DNA of 5,118 nt from an uncultured cyanobacterium. Its GTDB lineage: Bacteria > Cyanobacteriota > Cyanobacteriia > PCC-6307 > Cyanobiaceae. The stretch covers positions 1-5,118 of the forward strand of contig CAIZOZ010000418.1 of the NCBI GenBank assembly GCA_903934745.1, given 5' to 3'. Positions 1 to 5,052 of this stretch are shown piece after piece. A program made the translations under genes and the position numbers. How positions within the stretch are numbered: position 1 is the first letter of the stretch; every line of letters begins with the position of its first letter. The notes beneath the pieces were generated by a model. The model made no database searches, was not told the DNA's origin, and saw nothing but the letters and a program-made list of their open reading frames with translations.

Positions 1-557
1 ACGGATGGGCCGCCGCTGGCTGCACCGTTCTGCAGGCGCACCCGGATCGACCCATCCCGCAGCTCCCGCACATAGGGTCGATGGGTGTGGCCGCAGAACA
101 GGGTGTCGGCTCCGGCCGTTTCGACCCGCTCCAGCGCCGCGAAGGCATCCATGTCGGGCAGCAGGTATTCGTGCTGACTGTTAGGACTGCCATGCACAAA
201 CAGCAGCCGATCGCGCCGCAGCGACATCGGCAAGCTGGCCAGAAACGCCTTGTTCTCCTCGCTCAGCCGCTCGTTCGTCCATTGGTGGGCCAGGTGGCCG
301 CGCCGCTCCGCCAGTTGGGACGGGTAGCTGCAGTCGCAGGCATTGAGGCCCTCGATGATGTCCTCGTCCCAGCAGCCCTGGCAGGTGGGAATGGCGCGCT
401 GGCGCACTAACTCCACCACCTCGTTGGGCTGGGGGCCGTAACCCACGAGATCGCCGAGGCAGGTGATGGTGGTTATGCCGCGCTGGTCGATGTCGGCGAG
501 CACCGCCTCCAGGGCGGCCAGGTTGGCGTGTAGACAGGAGATCACGGCGTGGGCCAT
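1..557 (-). CDS. Calcineurin-like metallophosphoesterase with altered metal motifs (3' end outside window)
   Basis: The 185 visible codons read as a single-domain phosphoesterase of the calcineurin-like type. Seen: a beta-strand with C8-L-H10 where the family normally has D-x-H; G35-D36 followed by LVGYGP; G61-C-W-D64 where the family has GNHD; H122-G-S-P; G156-H-T-H159; and an NGAASGGP stretch like the conserved NxGSxG near the C-terminus. It is unusually rich in Cys (residues 8, 33, 59, 62, 74, 76, 155). Family members use two metal ions to cleave phosphoesters in the cytoplasm; the substrate here is unknown. The two altered motifs may change metal choice or abolish catalysis. The ATG at 557 lies five bases after the stop of the upstream P-loop gene, so the genes are probably co-transcribed and translationally coupled; a GTG at 566 is an alternative start. 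The stop codon lies beyond position 1. The fold is clear, the activity is not. Confidence 0.85.
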   Translation of the reverse strand, partial: MAHAVISCLHANLAALEAVLADIDQRGITTITCLGDLVGYGPQPNEVVELVRQRAIPTCQGCWDEDIIEGLNACDCSYPSQLAERRGHLAHQWTNERLSEENKAFLASLPMSLRRDRLLFVHGSPNSQHEYLLPDMDAFAALERVETAGADTLFCGHTHRPYVRELRDGSIRVRLQNGAASGGPS

Positions 558-562
558 GGCGA

Positions 563-1348
563 TCACGCGGAACGGGAGGATTGGGGCTGGATTCGGCGCA
601 GGGGGGCCTGCTGCAGCTCCAGCACTTCATCACTGAGCAGGCAGTCGGCGAGCGTGGACTCAATGGCAGCGGGATCGAGATCCGTGCCCTGCACCACCAG
701 GCCTGACAGGCGCTCCGGGCGACTGTCAGGCGGTGCAAGCGTCTGCAGCGGCAGGAACTGGGAGCCCTCCTGGCTCACCATCCAGTTGTAGAAGAAGGCC
801 TGGCGATCGGGCAGGTTGATCAGGGCCTTGGCGCGGTACACATCGCCATAGGCGCCGTTCACCAGTTCAAACCAGAAGCTGCTCAGGCTGGCCGGATCCC
901 ACACACTCCGCGCCAGGTTCAGGTCCCAGGCCTGCAGGCTGCTGAAATCCAGGGTGTCCTGGCTGGGCAAAGCGACATCGCGTCCAAAGTGCAAGTGGTC
1001 GTCGGGGCTGAGTTGCAGGGCCTCGAGCTGGGGGATCAGGCGGCGGTCCATGCCGGCCAGCCCCGATTCCGCCGGAGGATGGAACTGGGGCAGTTCAATC
1101 AGCGCCAGAAGGTGCTCCGGCCTGGGTGCCAGGGCCGGATCGAGATCGGCCAGATCCAGCAGCCTTGGGCACTGGTCCTGCAGCCAGGCCAGATCGATAC
1201 CGCCGTCAGGGGCCTGGGCGAGCCCTTCGTCGGGATAGCCGGGCAGCCGCAGATAGCCGCATGGGCCTCGATGGGTCTGGACCCGGTTCAGGATCCAGCT
1301 GGTCTTGCCACAGCCGGGGGGGCCGGAGATCAGCAGGGTCTGGCTCAT
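563..1348 (-). CDS. P-loop NTPase with CobW C-terminal-like domain, CxCC absent
   Basis: A 261-residue protein with a Walker A motif GPPGCGKT at residues 9-16 right at the N-terminus. Its C-terminal part (about 159-238) resembles a CobW C-terminal domain: VYRAKALINLP at 170-180, then a PERLSGLVVQGTDLDPAAIE stretch matching the usual last strand and helix. The corresponding part of the neighbouring GTPase (VFRAKGV, then HTKLVAIGKGLD) aligns by eye, so the two may be distant paralogues. Missing are the CxCC metal site, a clear ETTG switch and the NKxD guanine-specificity motif, and the middle is replaced by a Pro/Leu-rich stretch with no recognisable motif. It may bind nucleotide without being a typical metallochaperone. 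The start is fixed by the ATGA overlap with the upstream gene stop (4 bp), which indicates translational coupling. The precise role is unknown. Confidence 0.85.
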   Translation of the reverse strand: MSQTLLISGPPGCGKTSWILNRVQTHRGPCGYLRLPGYPDEGLAQAPDGGIDLAWLQDQCPRLLDLADLDPALAPRPEHLLALIELPQFHPPAESGLAGMDRRLIPQLEALQLSPDDHLHFGRDVALPSQDTLDFSSLQAWDLNLARSVWDPASLSSFWFELVNGAYGDVYRAKALINLPDRQAFFYNWMVSQEGSQFLPLQTLAPPDSRPERLSGLVVQGTDLDPAAIESTLADCLLSDEVLELQQAPLRRIQPQSSRSA

Positions 1349-2400
1349 GACGTCGCCACGCAGGCCTCGAGCTGGGCCCTGAGTGCTGTCTGATCGAGAC
1401 CCTTGCCGATCGCCACCAGCTTGGTGTGGCGCTCTGAGCCTTCAGGCCAGTCGGAATCATCGATCGTGAAGCGCTTGCCGCAGAGGTGAAACAGATGGCG
1501 GCGCTCGCTCTCGCGGAACCAGAGCACCCCTTTGGCGCGGAACACCGATTCAGGCAACTGGTTGTCGAGGAAATGCTGAAAGCGGCGCAGATCAAAGGGC
1601 GCGTCCACCGCCAGGCTCACGGAACTGAAGCCTTCCAGCTCTGGGGTGTGGCGGTGATGCTCGTGCTCGTGCTGGTGCTGGTGCCCATGGTGGTGATCCT
1701 TTTCGCCGTGCTCAGAGCGGTGCTGATCTCCGTGGTTGTGGTGATGTTCATGGGCTTCTTCCAGGGCCTGGAGCGAGGCCAGACGATCGCTCTCGAACAG
1801 TCCCACGCTCAGCAGCAAGCCCAGGGGAACATCACCGCGGCAGGCCCGCAGAATGCGTGCGTCGGTTTTGATCGCCCGCAGCTCGGCCTCCACCTCGTCC
1901 AGCCGTTGCTCATCGACAAGATCGGCTTTGTTGAGCAGCAGGATGTCGCCATACACCACCTGGGCGCGAGCGATCGGGCTCTCGAGGGCCGTGGCGCTGA
2001 AGTGTTCGGCATCGATCAGGGTGATGATCGAATCGAGCCGCAGGCGATCGCGCAGGTCCCCGGCCATGAACGTCAGCGCCACCGGCAGGGGGTCGGCAAG
2101 GCCGGTGGTTTCCACCACGATCAGATCCAGTGGCTCGGGTCGCTCCAGCACTCGCTGCACGGCTTCCTGCAGCTCGCCATTGATCGAGCAGCAGATGCAG
2201 CCGTTGCTGAGCTCCACCATCTGATCACTGGTGGCCACCACGAGCTCGTTGTCGATGCCCACCTCGCCGAATTCATTCACCAGCACGGCGCTGCGCAGCC
2301 CCTGCTGGTTGCTGAGGATGTGATTGAGCAGGGTGGTCTTGCCGGCGCCGAGGAAACCAGTGAGCACGGTGACGGGCACCTGAATGGCCTGCTGACCCAT
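1345..2400 (-). CDS. CobW/COG0523-family GTPase, putative zinc metallochaperone
   Basis: A full-length G3E GTPase of the COG0523 family, 351 residues from the ATG at 2400. Seen: Walker A GFLGAGKT at 15-22; the family signature C68-I-C-C71 preceded by SNG; ETTG at 97-100; NKAD (guanine specificity) at 157-160; a His-rich segment at about 217-251 with 17 histidines in 35 residues; and a CobW C-terminal domain from about 258 to the end (VFRAKG, HLFHLCGKRF). Family members couple GTP hydrolysis to delivery of zinc or another metal to client proteins. The His-rich loop suggests Zn, Co or Ni binding. Cobalamin synthesis is less likely because no cob genes are nearby. A GTG at 2403 is in frame just before the ATG, and a purine-rich AAGGGTGGGG lies immediately upstream. 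It is the first gene of a three-gene unit and has a perfect Fur/Zur-like palindrome 15 bases before the ATG, which favours a role in zinc starvation. Metal identity is inferred. Confidence 0.94.
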   Translation of the reverse strand: MGQQAIQVPVTVLTGFLGAGKTTLLNHILSNQQGLRSAVLVNEFGEVGIDNELVVATSDQMVELSNGCICCSINGELQEAVQRVLERPEPLDLIVVETTGLADPLPVALTFMAGDLRDRLRLDSIITLIDAEHFSATALESPIARAQVVYGDILLLNKADLVDEQRLDEVEAELRAIKTDARILRACRGDVPLGLLLSVGLFESDRLASLQALEEAHEHHHNHGDQHRSEHGEKDHHHGHQHQHEHEHHRHTPELEGFSSVSLAVDAPFDLRRFQHFLDNQLPESVFRAKGVLWFRESERRHLFHLCGKRFTIDDSDWPEGSERHTKLVAIGKGLDQTALRAQLEACVATS

Positions 2401-2415
2401 CACCCCACCCTTGCC

Positions 2416-2430
2416 TGAGAACGGTTCTCA
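2416..2430 (-). promoter_or_regulatory. Fur/Zur-like operator, perfect 7-1-7 palindrome
   Basis: TGAGAACGGTTCTCA is a perfect inverted repeat of seven bases around one central base. It fits TGAnAAnnnTTnTCA, the general form of cyanobacterial Fur/Zur-family boxes. It sits 15 bases upstream of the ATG of the COG0523 GTPase, where bound repressor would block transcription or early elongation. COG0523 genes are well known members of Zur regulons, so Zur is preferred over Fur, but the sequence alone does not separate them. No convincing -35/-10 pair could be placed around it. It could also influence the divergent small gene at 2541, which starts 110 bases away. Confidence 0.65.
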
Positions 2431-2512
2431 TTCTGGCCGATCGATGGTCCCTTTGGCCAGGAATGCCTACAGAGCAGCGGTTGCTGGTCCAGCCGACCCT
2501 GGCCATGGCAGA

Positions 2513-2530
2513 TTGTGCACATGTACACAA
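2513..2530. promoter_or_regulatory. 18-bp near-palindromic candidate operator before the small RHH-like gene
   Basis: TTGTGCACATGTACACAA is symmetric in 8 of its 9 base pairs; only the C/A pair at the sixth position from each end breaks it. It ends 10 bases before the ATG at 2541. The outer TGTG-N8-CACA has the spacing of CRP-family sites (TGTGA-N6-TCACA), although the inner A and T are not kept. Its closeness to the start codon would suit repression, possibly autoregulation by the ribbon-helix-helix-like product. Which protein binds is not known. Confidence 0.4.
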
Positions 2531-2540
2531 AGAGCGCTCG

Positions 2541-2738
2541 ATGTCCACGCCTGAGCGCCACTGCCGCTCCAGCCGCGAGGGCAAGGTGATGCTCTCCTGC
2601 TGGATCCCTGAGGATCTGCGCCAGGAACTCGATCGTGTGTGGGCCGAGCAGGGCCTGCGGCCCCATGGGAGGACGCAGCGGGGTATGGAGCTGATGATCC
2701 ACAACTTCCTGCAAGGCCAGGCGGTGAAAGACCAGTAG
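2541..2738 (+). CDS. Small ribbon-helix-helix-like protein, possible DNA-binding regulator
   Basis: A 65-residue protein from the ATG at 2541. The pattern suggests a ribbon-helix-helix (CopG/Arc-type) fold: a short strand KVMLSCW (15-21), IPEDL starting a first helix (about 22-37), a turn GLRPHG, and a second amphipathic helix RTQRGMELMIHNFL (44-57). The N-terminus is basic (RHCRSSREGK). Such proteins dimerise and insert the strand pair into the DNA major groove, and many are autoregulatory or antitoxins; no toxin partner is visible here. An in-frame ATG at 2463 would add 26 codons, but those have codon choice unlike the rest and would contain the palindrome at 2513-2530, so the later start is preferred. 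No strong Shine-Dalgarno is seen. It is divergent from the COG0523 operon. The fold is inferred from the pattern and the target is unknown. Confidence 0.7.
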   Translation: MSTPERHCRSSREGKVMLSCWIPEDLRQELDRVWAEQGLRPHGRTQRGMELMIHNFLQGQAVKDQ

Positions 2739-2794
2739 TCGAATCGCCCCCTCCATCACCAACCCCTTGGCCATCGCCCAGAACCCCATGTGAA

Positions 2795-2811
2795 GGGGGC
2801 CCCTGGCCCCC
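2795..2811. terminator. GC-rich hairpin between convergent genes
   Basis: GGGGGCC-CCT-GGCCCCC forms a perfect 7-bp stem with a 3-base loop. It lies 56 bases after the stop of the plus-strand RHH-like gene and directly abuts the stop (2812-2814) of the small minus-strand gene, so it could serve both as a bidirectional terminator. Neither side has a run of Ts, so it is not a textbook intrinsic terminator. Confidence 0.4.
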
Positions 2812-2954
2812 CTAGAAGCGGGAGGGGGTGCGGCCGTTGACGGCAAAGGAGGCGAGGTAGAGCTCGGAGGCGGTCATGGCCTGGGGGTTGATCGGTTCGC
2901 CACTGCTGCCGCAGGGTGCGGATTTCTTTTTCGAGCTGGTTGCCTTGTGCTCAC
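2812..2954 (-). CDS. Small protein of unknown function, probable one-base frameshift near the start
   Basis: On the minus strand, 44 codons ending at a TAG (2814-2812) show strong GC-ending codon use like the real genes here. They encode a Lys/Ser-rich start (KATSSKKKSAPCGSSGEP) followed by INPQAMTASELYLASFAVNG and RTPSRF. No ATG opens this frame except an internal one that would leave 21 residues. A GTG at 2954-2952, preceded by a Shine-Dalgarno-like GGAAGAG, is in a different frame; one extra base in the ACAAGG stretch near 2946-2949 would join them into a 47-residue protein starting VSTKATSS. The span of 143 bases is exactly one short of 48 codons. Either the gene carries a one-base deletion, the sequence has an error, or it uses an unusual start. 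The family is not recognised. A hairpin directly follows the stop. It is divergent from the cupin gene. Confidence 0.45.
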
Positions 2955-3009
2955 CGGCTCTTCCCAGGGGTGACAGCCGACAATATTCCCTGTTTTTCTT
3001 GCACCCGCC

Positions 3010-3288
3010 ATGGCCAACGGCATCACGGTCACGTCCAACCCGGATCCGGCTCGCCTGGAGAGCCTCGCCGTGAAGACCTGGCCGACCTGGGGCTGTGGGG
3101 TCAGCACCTTTCCCTGGAGCTACGACGAGCAGGAGACCTGCCTGCTGCTGGAGGGAGACGTCACCGTCACCCCCGATGGCGGTGAACCGGTGCGCTTTGG
3201 GGCCGGTGATCTGGTGGTGTTTGACGCCGGCCTGAGCTGCACCTGGGAAGTGCATGCCCCGGTGCACAAGCATTACCGTTTTGGTTGA
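3010..3288 (+). CDS. Cupin domain protein (Cupin_3/DUF861-like)
   Basis: A 92-residue single-domain cupin. The core from W24 to the end matches the Cupin_3 pattern by eye: FPWSYDEQETCLLLEGDVTVT (34-54), then GGEPVRFGAGDLVVFDAGLSCTWEV (57-81), closing with PVHKHYRFG (84-92). The family includes the ureidoglycine aminohydrolase and EutQ-like cupins, but short stand-alone versions in cyanobacteria and plastids have no settled function. The usual first cupin motif with two His and one Glu is replaced by aromatic and polar residues, leaving E42 as the only obvious ligand there, so metal binding may be lost or rearranged. Start at ATG 3010; no Shine-Dalgarno is seen. It is convergent with the tRNA gene downstream and divergent from the small gene at 2812-2954. 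The fold is secure, the role unknown. Confidence 0.88.
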   Translation: MANGITVTSNPDPARLESLAVKTWPTWGCGVSTFPWSYDEQETCLLLEGDVTVTPDGGEPVRFGAGDLVVFDAGLSCTWEVHAPVHKHYRFG

Positions 3289-3302
3289 GCGCTCCCGGCA
3301 GA

Positions 3303-3334
3303 GTGGAGCCGATGCAGATGCCGCCCCGCTCCAC
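3303..3334. terminator. Hairpin between cupin gene and tRNA-Ser
   Basis: GTGGAGC (3303-3309) and GCTCCAC (3328-3334) form a perfect 7-bp inverted repeat with an 18-base loop, in the gap between the convergent cupin gene (stop at 3288) and the 3' end of the tRNA (3363). The position suits a shared terminator, but no T-run follows on either strand and the loop is long, so this is tentative. Confidence 0.25.
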
Positions 3335-3362
3335 GCCGCTGCCCTTGGTATCCAAATTAAAG

Positions 3363-3447
3363 CGGAGGGGGCGGGATTCGAACCCGCGGAAGGTTTCCCT
3401 TCGCCAGTTTTCAAGACTGGAGCCATCAACCACTCGACCACCCCTCC
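3363..3447 (-). tRNA. tRNA-Ser (anticodon UGA)
   Basis: An 85-base class II tRNA on the minus strand. The acceptor stem pairs GGAGGGG (3447-3441) with CCCCTCC (3370-3364) and has discriminator G at 3363, the serine identity base. The anticodon stem CCAGT/ACTGG encloses the loop CTTGAAA, giving anticodon TGA (plus-strand TCA at 3411-3413). The long variable arm expected of tRNA-Ser and the T-loop GGTTCGAATCC are present. CCA is not encoded (CTT follows). It reads UCN codons, chiefly UCA. It stands alone, with no other tRNA in view. Confidence 0.96.
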
Positions 3448-3735
3448 AGAGATTCTGCTGCCGTAGCCGCAAAAGCCTGACTCATTCTGCCATGTTGCGG
3501 TCAGGGTGAGGCGCCAGCTGGTCGCCTTGCGGCTGGCACTCGCAGCACGGATCAGTGCCCAGTCAACGAAAAGGGCACGCAATAGCAAGTTAACCCAGGT
3601 GCATGAAGATTTCGAAGGGGCTACTGAGTTCTTGGTGGGGTGATTGTCGGCGCTGATCTACGACGAGCTATGGGGAGGACTGTTGCCTGAAGGGTGGGGG
3701 TGTAAGGTCTATTCGTATGCATCTGATTTCAAGCG
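3448..3735. other. Gene-free stretch upstream of the Nif11-like gene
   Basis: This stretch of nearly 290 bases holds no supported gene on either strand. Its left part is the upstream (promoter-side) region of the minus-strand tRNA-Ser, where no convincing promoter boxes could be placed. From about 3580 the composition shifts to lower GC and stays so through the following peptide gene. A TTGCCT (3683-3688) and a TCTATT (3708-3713) with 19-base spacing form only a weak promoter candidate for that gene. Confidence 0.5.
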
Positions 3736-3936
3736 ATGTCAAAGGAGACACTGGAAGCTTTGCTTGCCAAGTTGAAGAGCGATGATGGGTTGCAAGAAAA
3801 ACTCAAAGCTGCTGCTAATCTGGATGACGCTGTAATGCTTGTCAAAGAGGCTGGATTTGACGTGTCTAAGTATGATTTTCTTGAAAACAAGCGACTCATC
3901 GGCCCCCATTTGCTGTGGGAGTGGAACTGGATCTAG
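3736..3936 (+). CDS. Nif11-like leader peptide, apparently truncated before the core
   Basis: A 66-residue product. Residues 1-51 follow the Nif11-like leader pattern closely: an N-terminal helix METL-type start with LEALLAKLKSDDGLQEKL, then KAAANLDDAVMLVKEAGFDVS and a trailing YDFLENK. In this family (which includes prochlorosin and nitrile-hydratase-type leaders) the leader normally continues with an acidic ELSDEELE-like helix and a Gly-Gly cleavage site before a core peptide that is modified, for example by a lanthipeptide synthetase. Here the last 15 residues (RLIGPHLLWEWNWI region) match none of that and the frame stops, so the gene lacks a recognisable cleavage site and core. Codons are much poorer in G/C than in the neighbours, pointing to horizontal transfer or different selection. 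No modification enzyme or transporter is in the window. It may be a decayed RiPP precursor or a core-less regulatory Nif11 peptide. The leader assignment is strong, function unknown. Confidence 0.8.
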   Translation: MSKETLEALLAKLKSDDGLQEKLKAAANLDDAVMLVKEAGFDVSKYDFLENKRLIGPHLLWEWNWI

Positions 3937-4073
3937 GGCTGTGTATAGACAATCAATCCGAACGATTTTCAGGCCTGGGACGGATAGCAGGCAGGACGGA
4001 GCCGAAGTGTCAGGCGTTGGGTTTGAACAACTCAGCCCTAGTTGAAGAATTGATCGTTGCGGCCCCAGCCCGC
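3937..4073. other. Intergenic gap between Nif11-like gene and recQ remnant
   Basis: A convergent gap with no supported gene. It keeps the lower-GC character of the Nif11 region in its left part. Short inverted repeats (GCCTG/CAGGC near 3973-3994 and CAACT/AGTTG near 4027-4044) are too weak to call terminators. No readable core-peptide sequence was found in any frame after the Nif11 stop. Confidence 0.4.
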
Positions 4074-5015
4074 CTACCCCGCTGCCTGCAGCACCTGCAG
4101 CACCGCTTCGCCATAGCGCTCCAGCTTCGCCTGGCCCACCCCCGTCACCGTGCCCAGCTCCGCCAGGGATGTCGGTTGGCGGCTGGCGATCTCGATCAGG
4201 GTGCGGTCGTGGAACACCACATAAGGCGGCACTCCTTGAGTGCGGGCCTGCTCCAGCCGCCAGCTCCTGAGCGCTTCAAACCGTTCGCAACCCTCCTCCG
4301 CCAGCTCCTGGGCCGGAGCTGCTGCTCCCCGCTCGCCCCTGGGTGCTTGCCGCCGTTCCTTCGCCGCTGGCGGCAGGCGCAGGGCCAGGCTGGCTTCGCC
4401 CTTGAGCAAAGGTTTCACCAGGTGGTCGGGGCCGAAGCGCAGACCGCCGCGGGATTCGGCATCACTCAACAGATAACCCTTGGCCACCAGCTGGCGGATC
4501 AGGGAACGCCATTGGTTGCGCTCCAGCTCCTTGCCGATGCCATACACACTCAGGCTGCTGTGGCCCAGCTCCCGGATGCGGGCGGTGTCGCCGCCCAGCA
4601 ACACATCGACCAGATGGGCGGCACCGAAGCGCTGGCCACTGCGATACACGGCCGAGAGCGCCTTGCGGGCCGCTTCGGTCATGTCCGTGCTGCTGTCGGG
4701 CTCCAGGCAGAGATCACAGTTGCCGCAGGGTTCGGCCAGGGCTTCGCCGAAGTGGCGCAGCAGCACCTGGCGGCGGCAGTCACTGGCCTCGCTGAAGGCG
4801 ATCAGGGAGTCGAGCTTGCCGTGCTCCACCTGTTTCTGGGCCTGGCCTGCTTCCGAGTCCTCGATGAAGCGCCGCAGCTGGGGCACATCGCCGGCGCCAT
4901 GCACCATCCAGGCCACTGCCGGCAGACCGTCGCGGCCGGCCCGACCCGTTTCCTGGTAATAGGCCTCCAGGCTCTTGGGTAGATCCACATGGGCGACGAA
5001 GCGCACATCCGAGCG
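4074..5015 (-). pseudogene. recQ: RecQ DNA helicase, C-terminal half only (5' part lost)
   Basis: The minus strand encodes the second half of a RecQ helicase. From the GTG at 5006 (a Val inside the intact protein) it runs 310 residues: helicase motif VI QETGRAGRDG (18-27); the zinc-binding cysteines C77, C94, C97, C100 (CRR ... PCGNCDLC); the RQC winged-helix region (about 105-210, GHSSLSVYGIGKE); a low-complexity Ala/Arg linker (about 212-238); and an HRDC domain (about 241-308, PPYVVFHDRTLIEIA ... TGVGQAKLERYG). Bacterial RecQ is about 600 residues and has motifs 0-V before this point. Here the expected AFGMGIDK-type segment is missing: only about two further codons could belong, and an in-frame TAA lies at 5022-5024. 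Without the Walker motifs the product cannot be an active helicase. The retained part is undamaged, so the break may be recent, or the remnant may be made as a DNA-binding fragment from the GTG. Confidence 0.85.
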
Positions 5016-5052
5016 CTTTGCTTATGACCTCACAGCCCAAGAGAGGCAAAGC
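5015..5052. repeat. 7-bp inverted repeat at the RecQ junction
   Basis: GCTTTGC (5015-5021) and GCAAAGC (5046-5052) are perfect inverted copies separated by 24 bases, starting at the point where RecQ similarity ends. This could be a hairpin or a subterminal repeat of an inserted element, but at this length it could also occur by chance. Confidence 0.25.

Noticed and set aside
181..738. Other minus-strand open frame spanning the phosphoesterase and P-loop gene junction.
   Set aside because: Its product has no domain and crosses two genes with clear motifs in other frames.
2044..2051. A HIP1 octamer GCGATCGC, the abundant palindrome of many cyanobacteria.
   Set aside because: Only one copy was noticed, within coding sequence; this is no more than expected in GC-rich DNA and gives no functional information.
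1486..2418. Long plus-strand open frame opposite the COG0523 GTPase gene.
   Set aside because: It mirrors the codon bias of the minus-strand gene, has no recognisable domain, and the opposite strand carries clear GTPase motifs across the same bases.
2463..2540. N-terminal extension of the RHH-like protein from the ATG at 2463.
   Set aside because: The extra 26 codons have atypical usage and include the palindrome at 2513-2530; the ATG at 2541 gives a compact protein of the expected form.
3363..3447. tRNA-Ser as an integration site for the low-GC islet at 3580-4020.
   Set aside because: Integration normally uses the 3' end of a tRNA, which here faces the cupin gene, not the islet; no repeat of the tRNA 3' end was found in the window.
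2955..3588. Minus-strand open frame extending upstream from the small gene at 2812.
   Set aside because: It runs antisense through the cupin gene and straight through tRNA-Ser, so only its last 44 codons have support as coding.
3900..4045. A frameshifted core peptide after the Nif11 leader (frame with ICCGSGTGS).
   Set aside because: The alternate frame lacks the acidic helix and Gly-Gly site, and the remaining residues look like random translation; no evidence beyond two adjacent cysteines.
3915..4982. Long plus-strand open frame (355 codons) opposite recQ.
   Set aside because: It is an antisense shadow of a well-conserved RecQ C-terminus in GC-rich DNA; its translation is a repetitive Ala/Gln/Leu mix without a domain.
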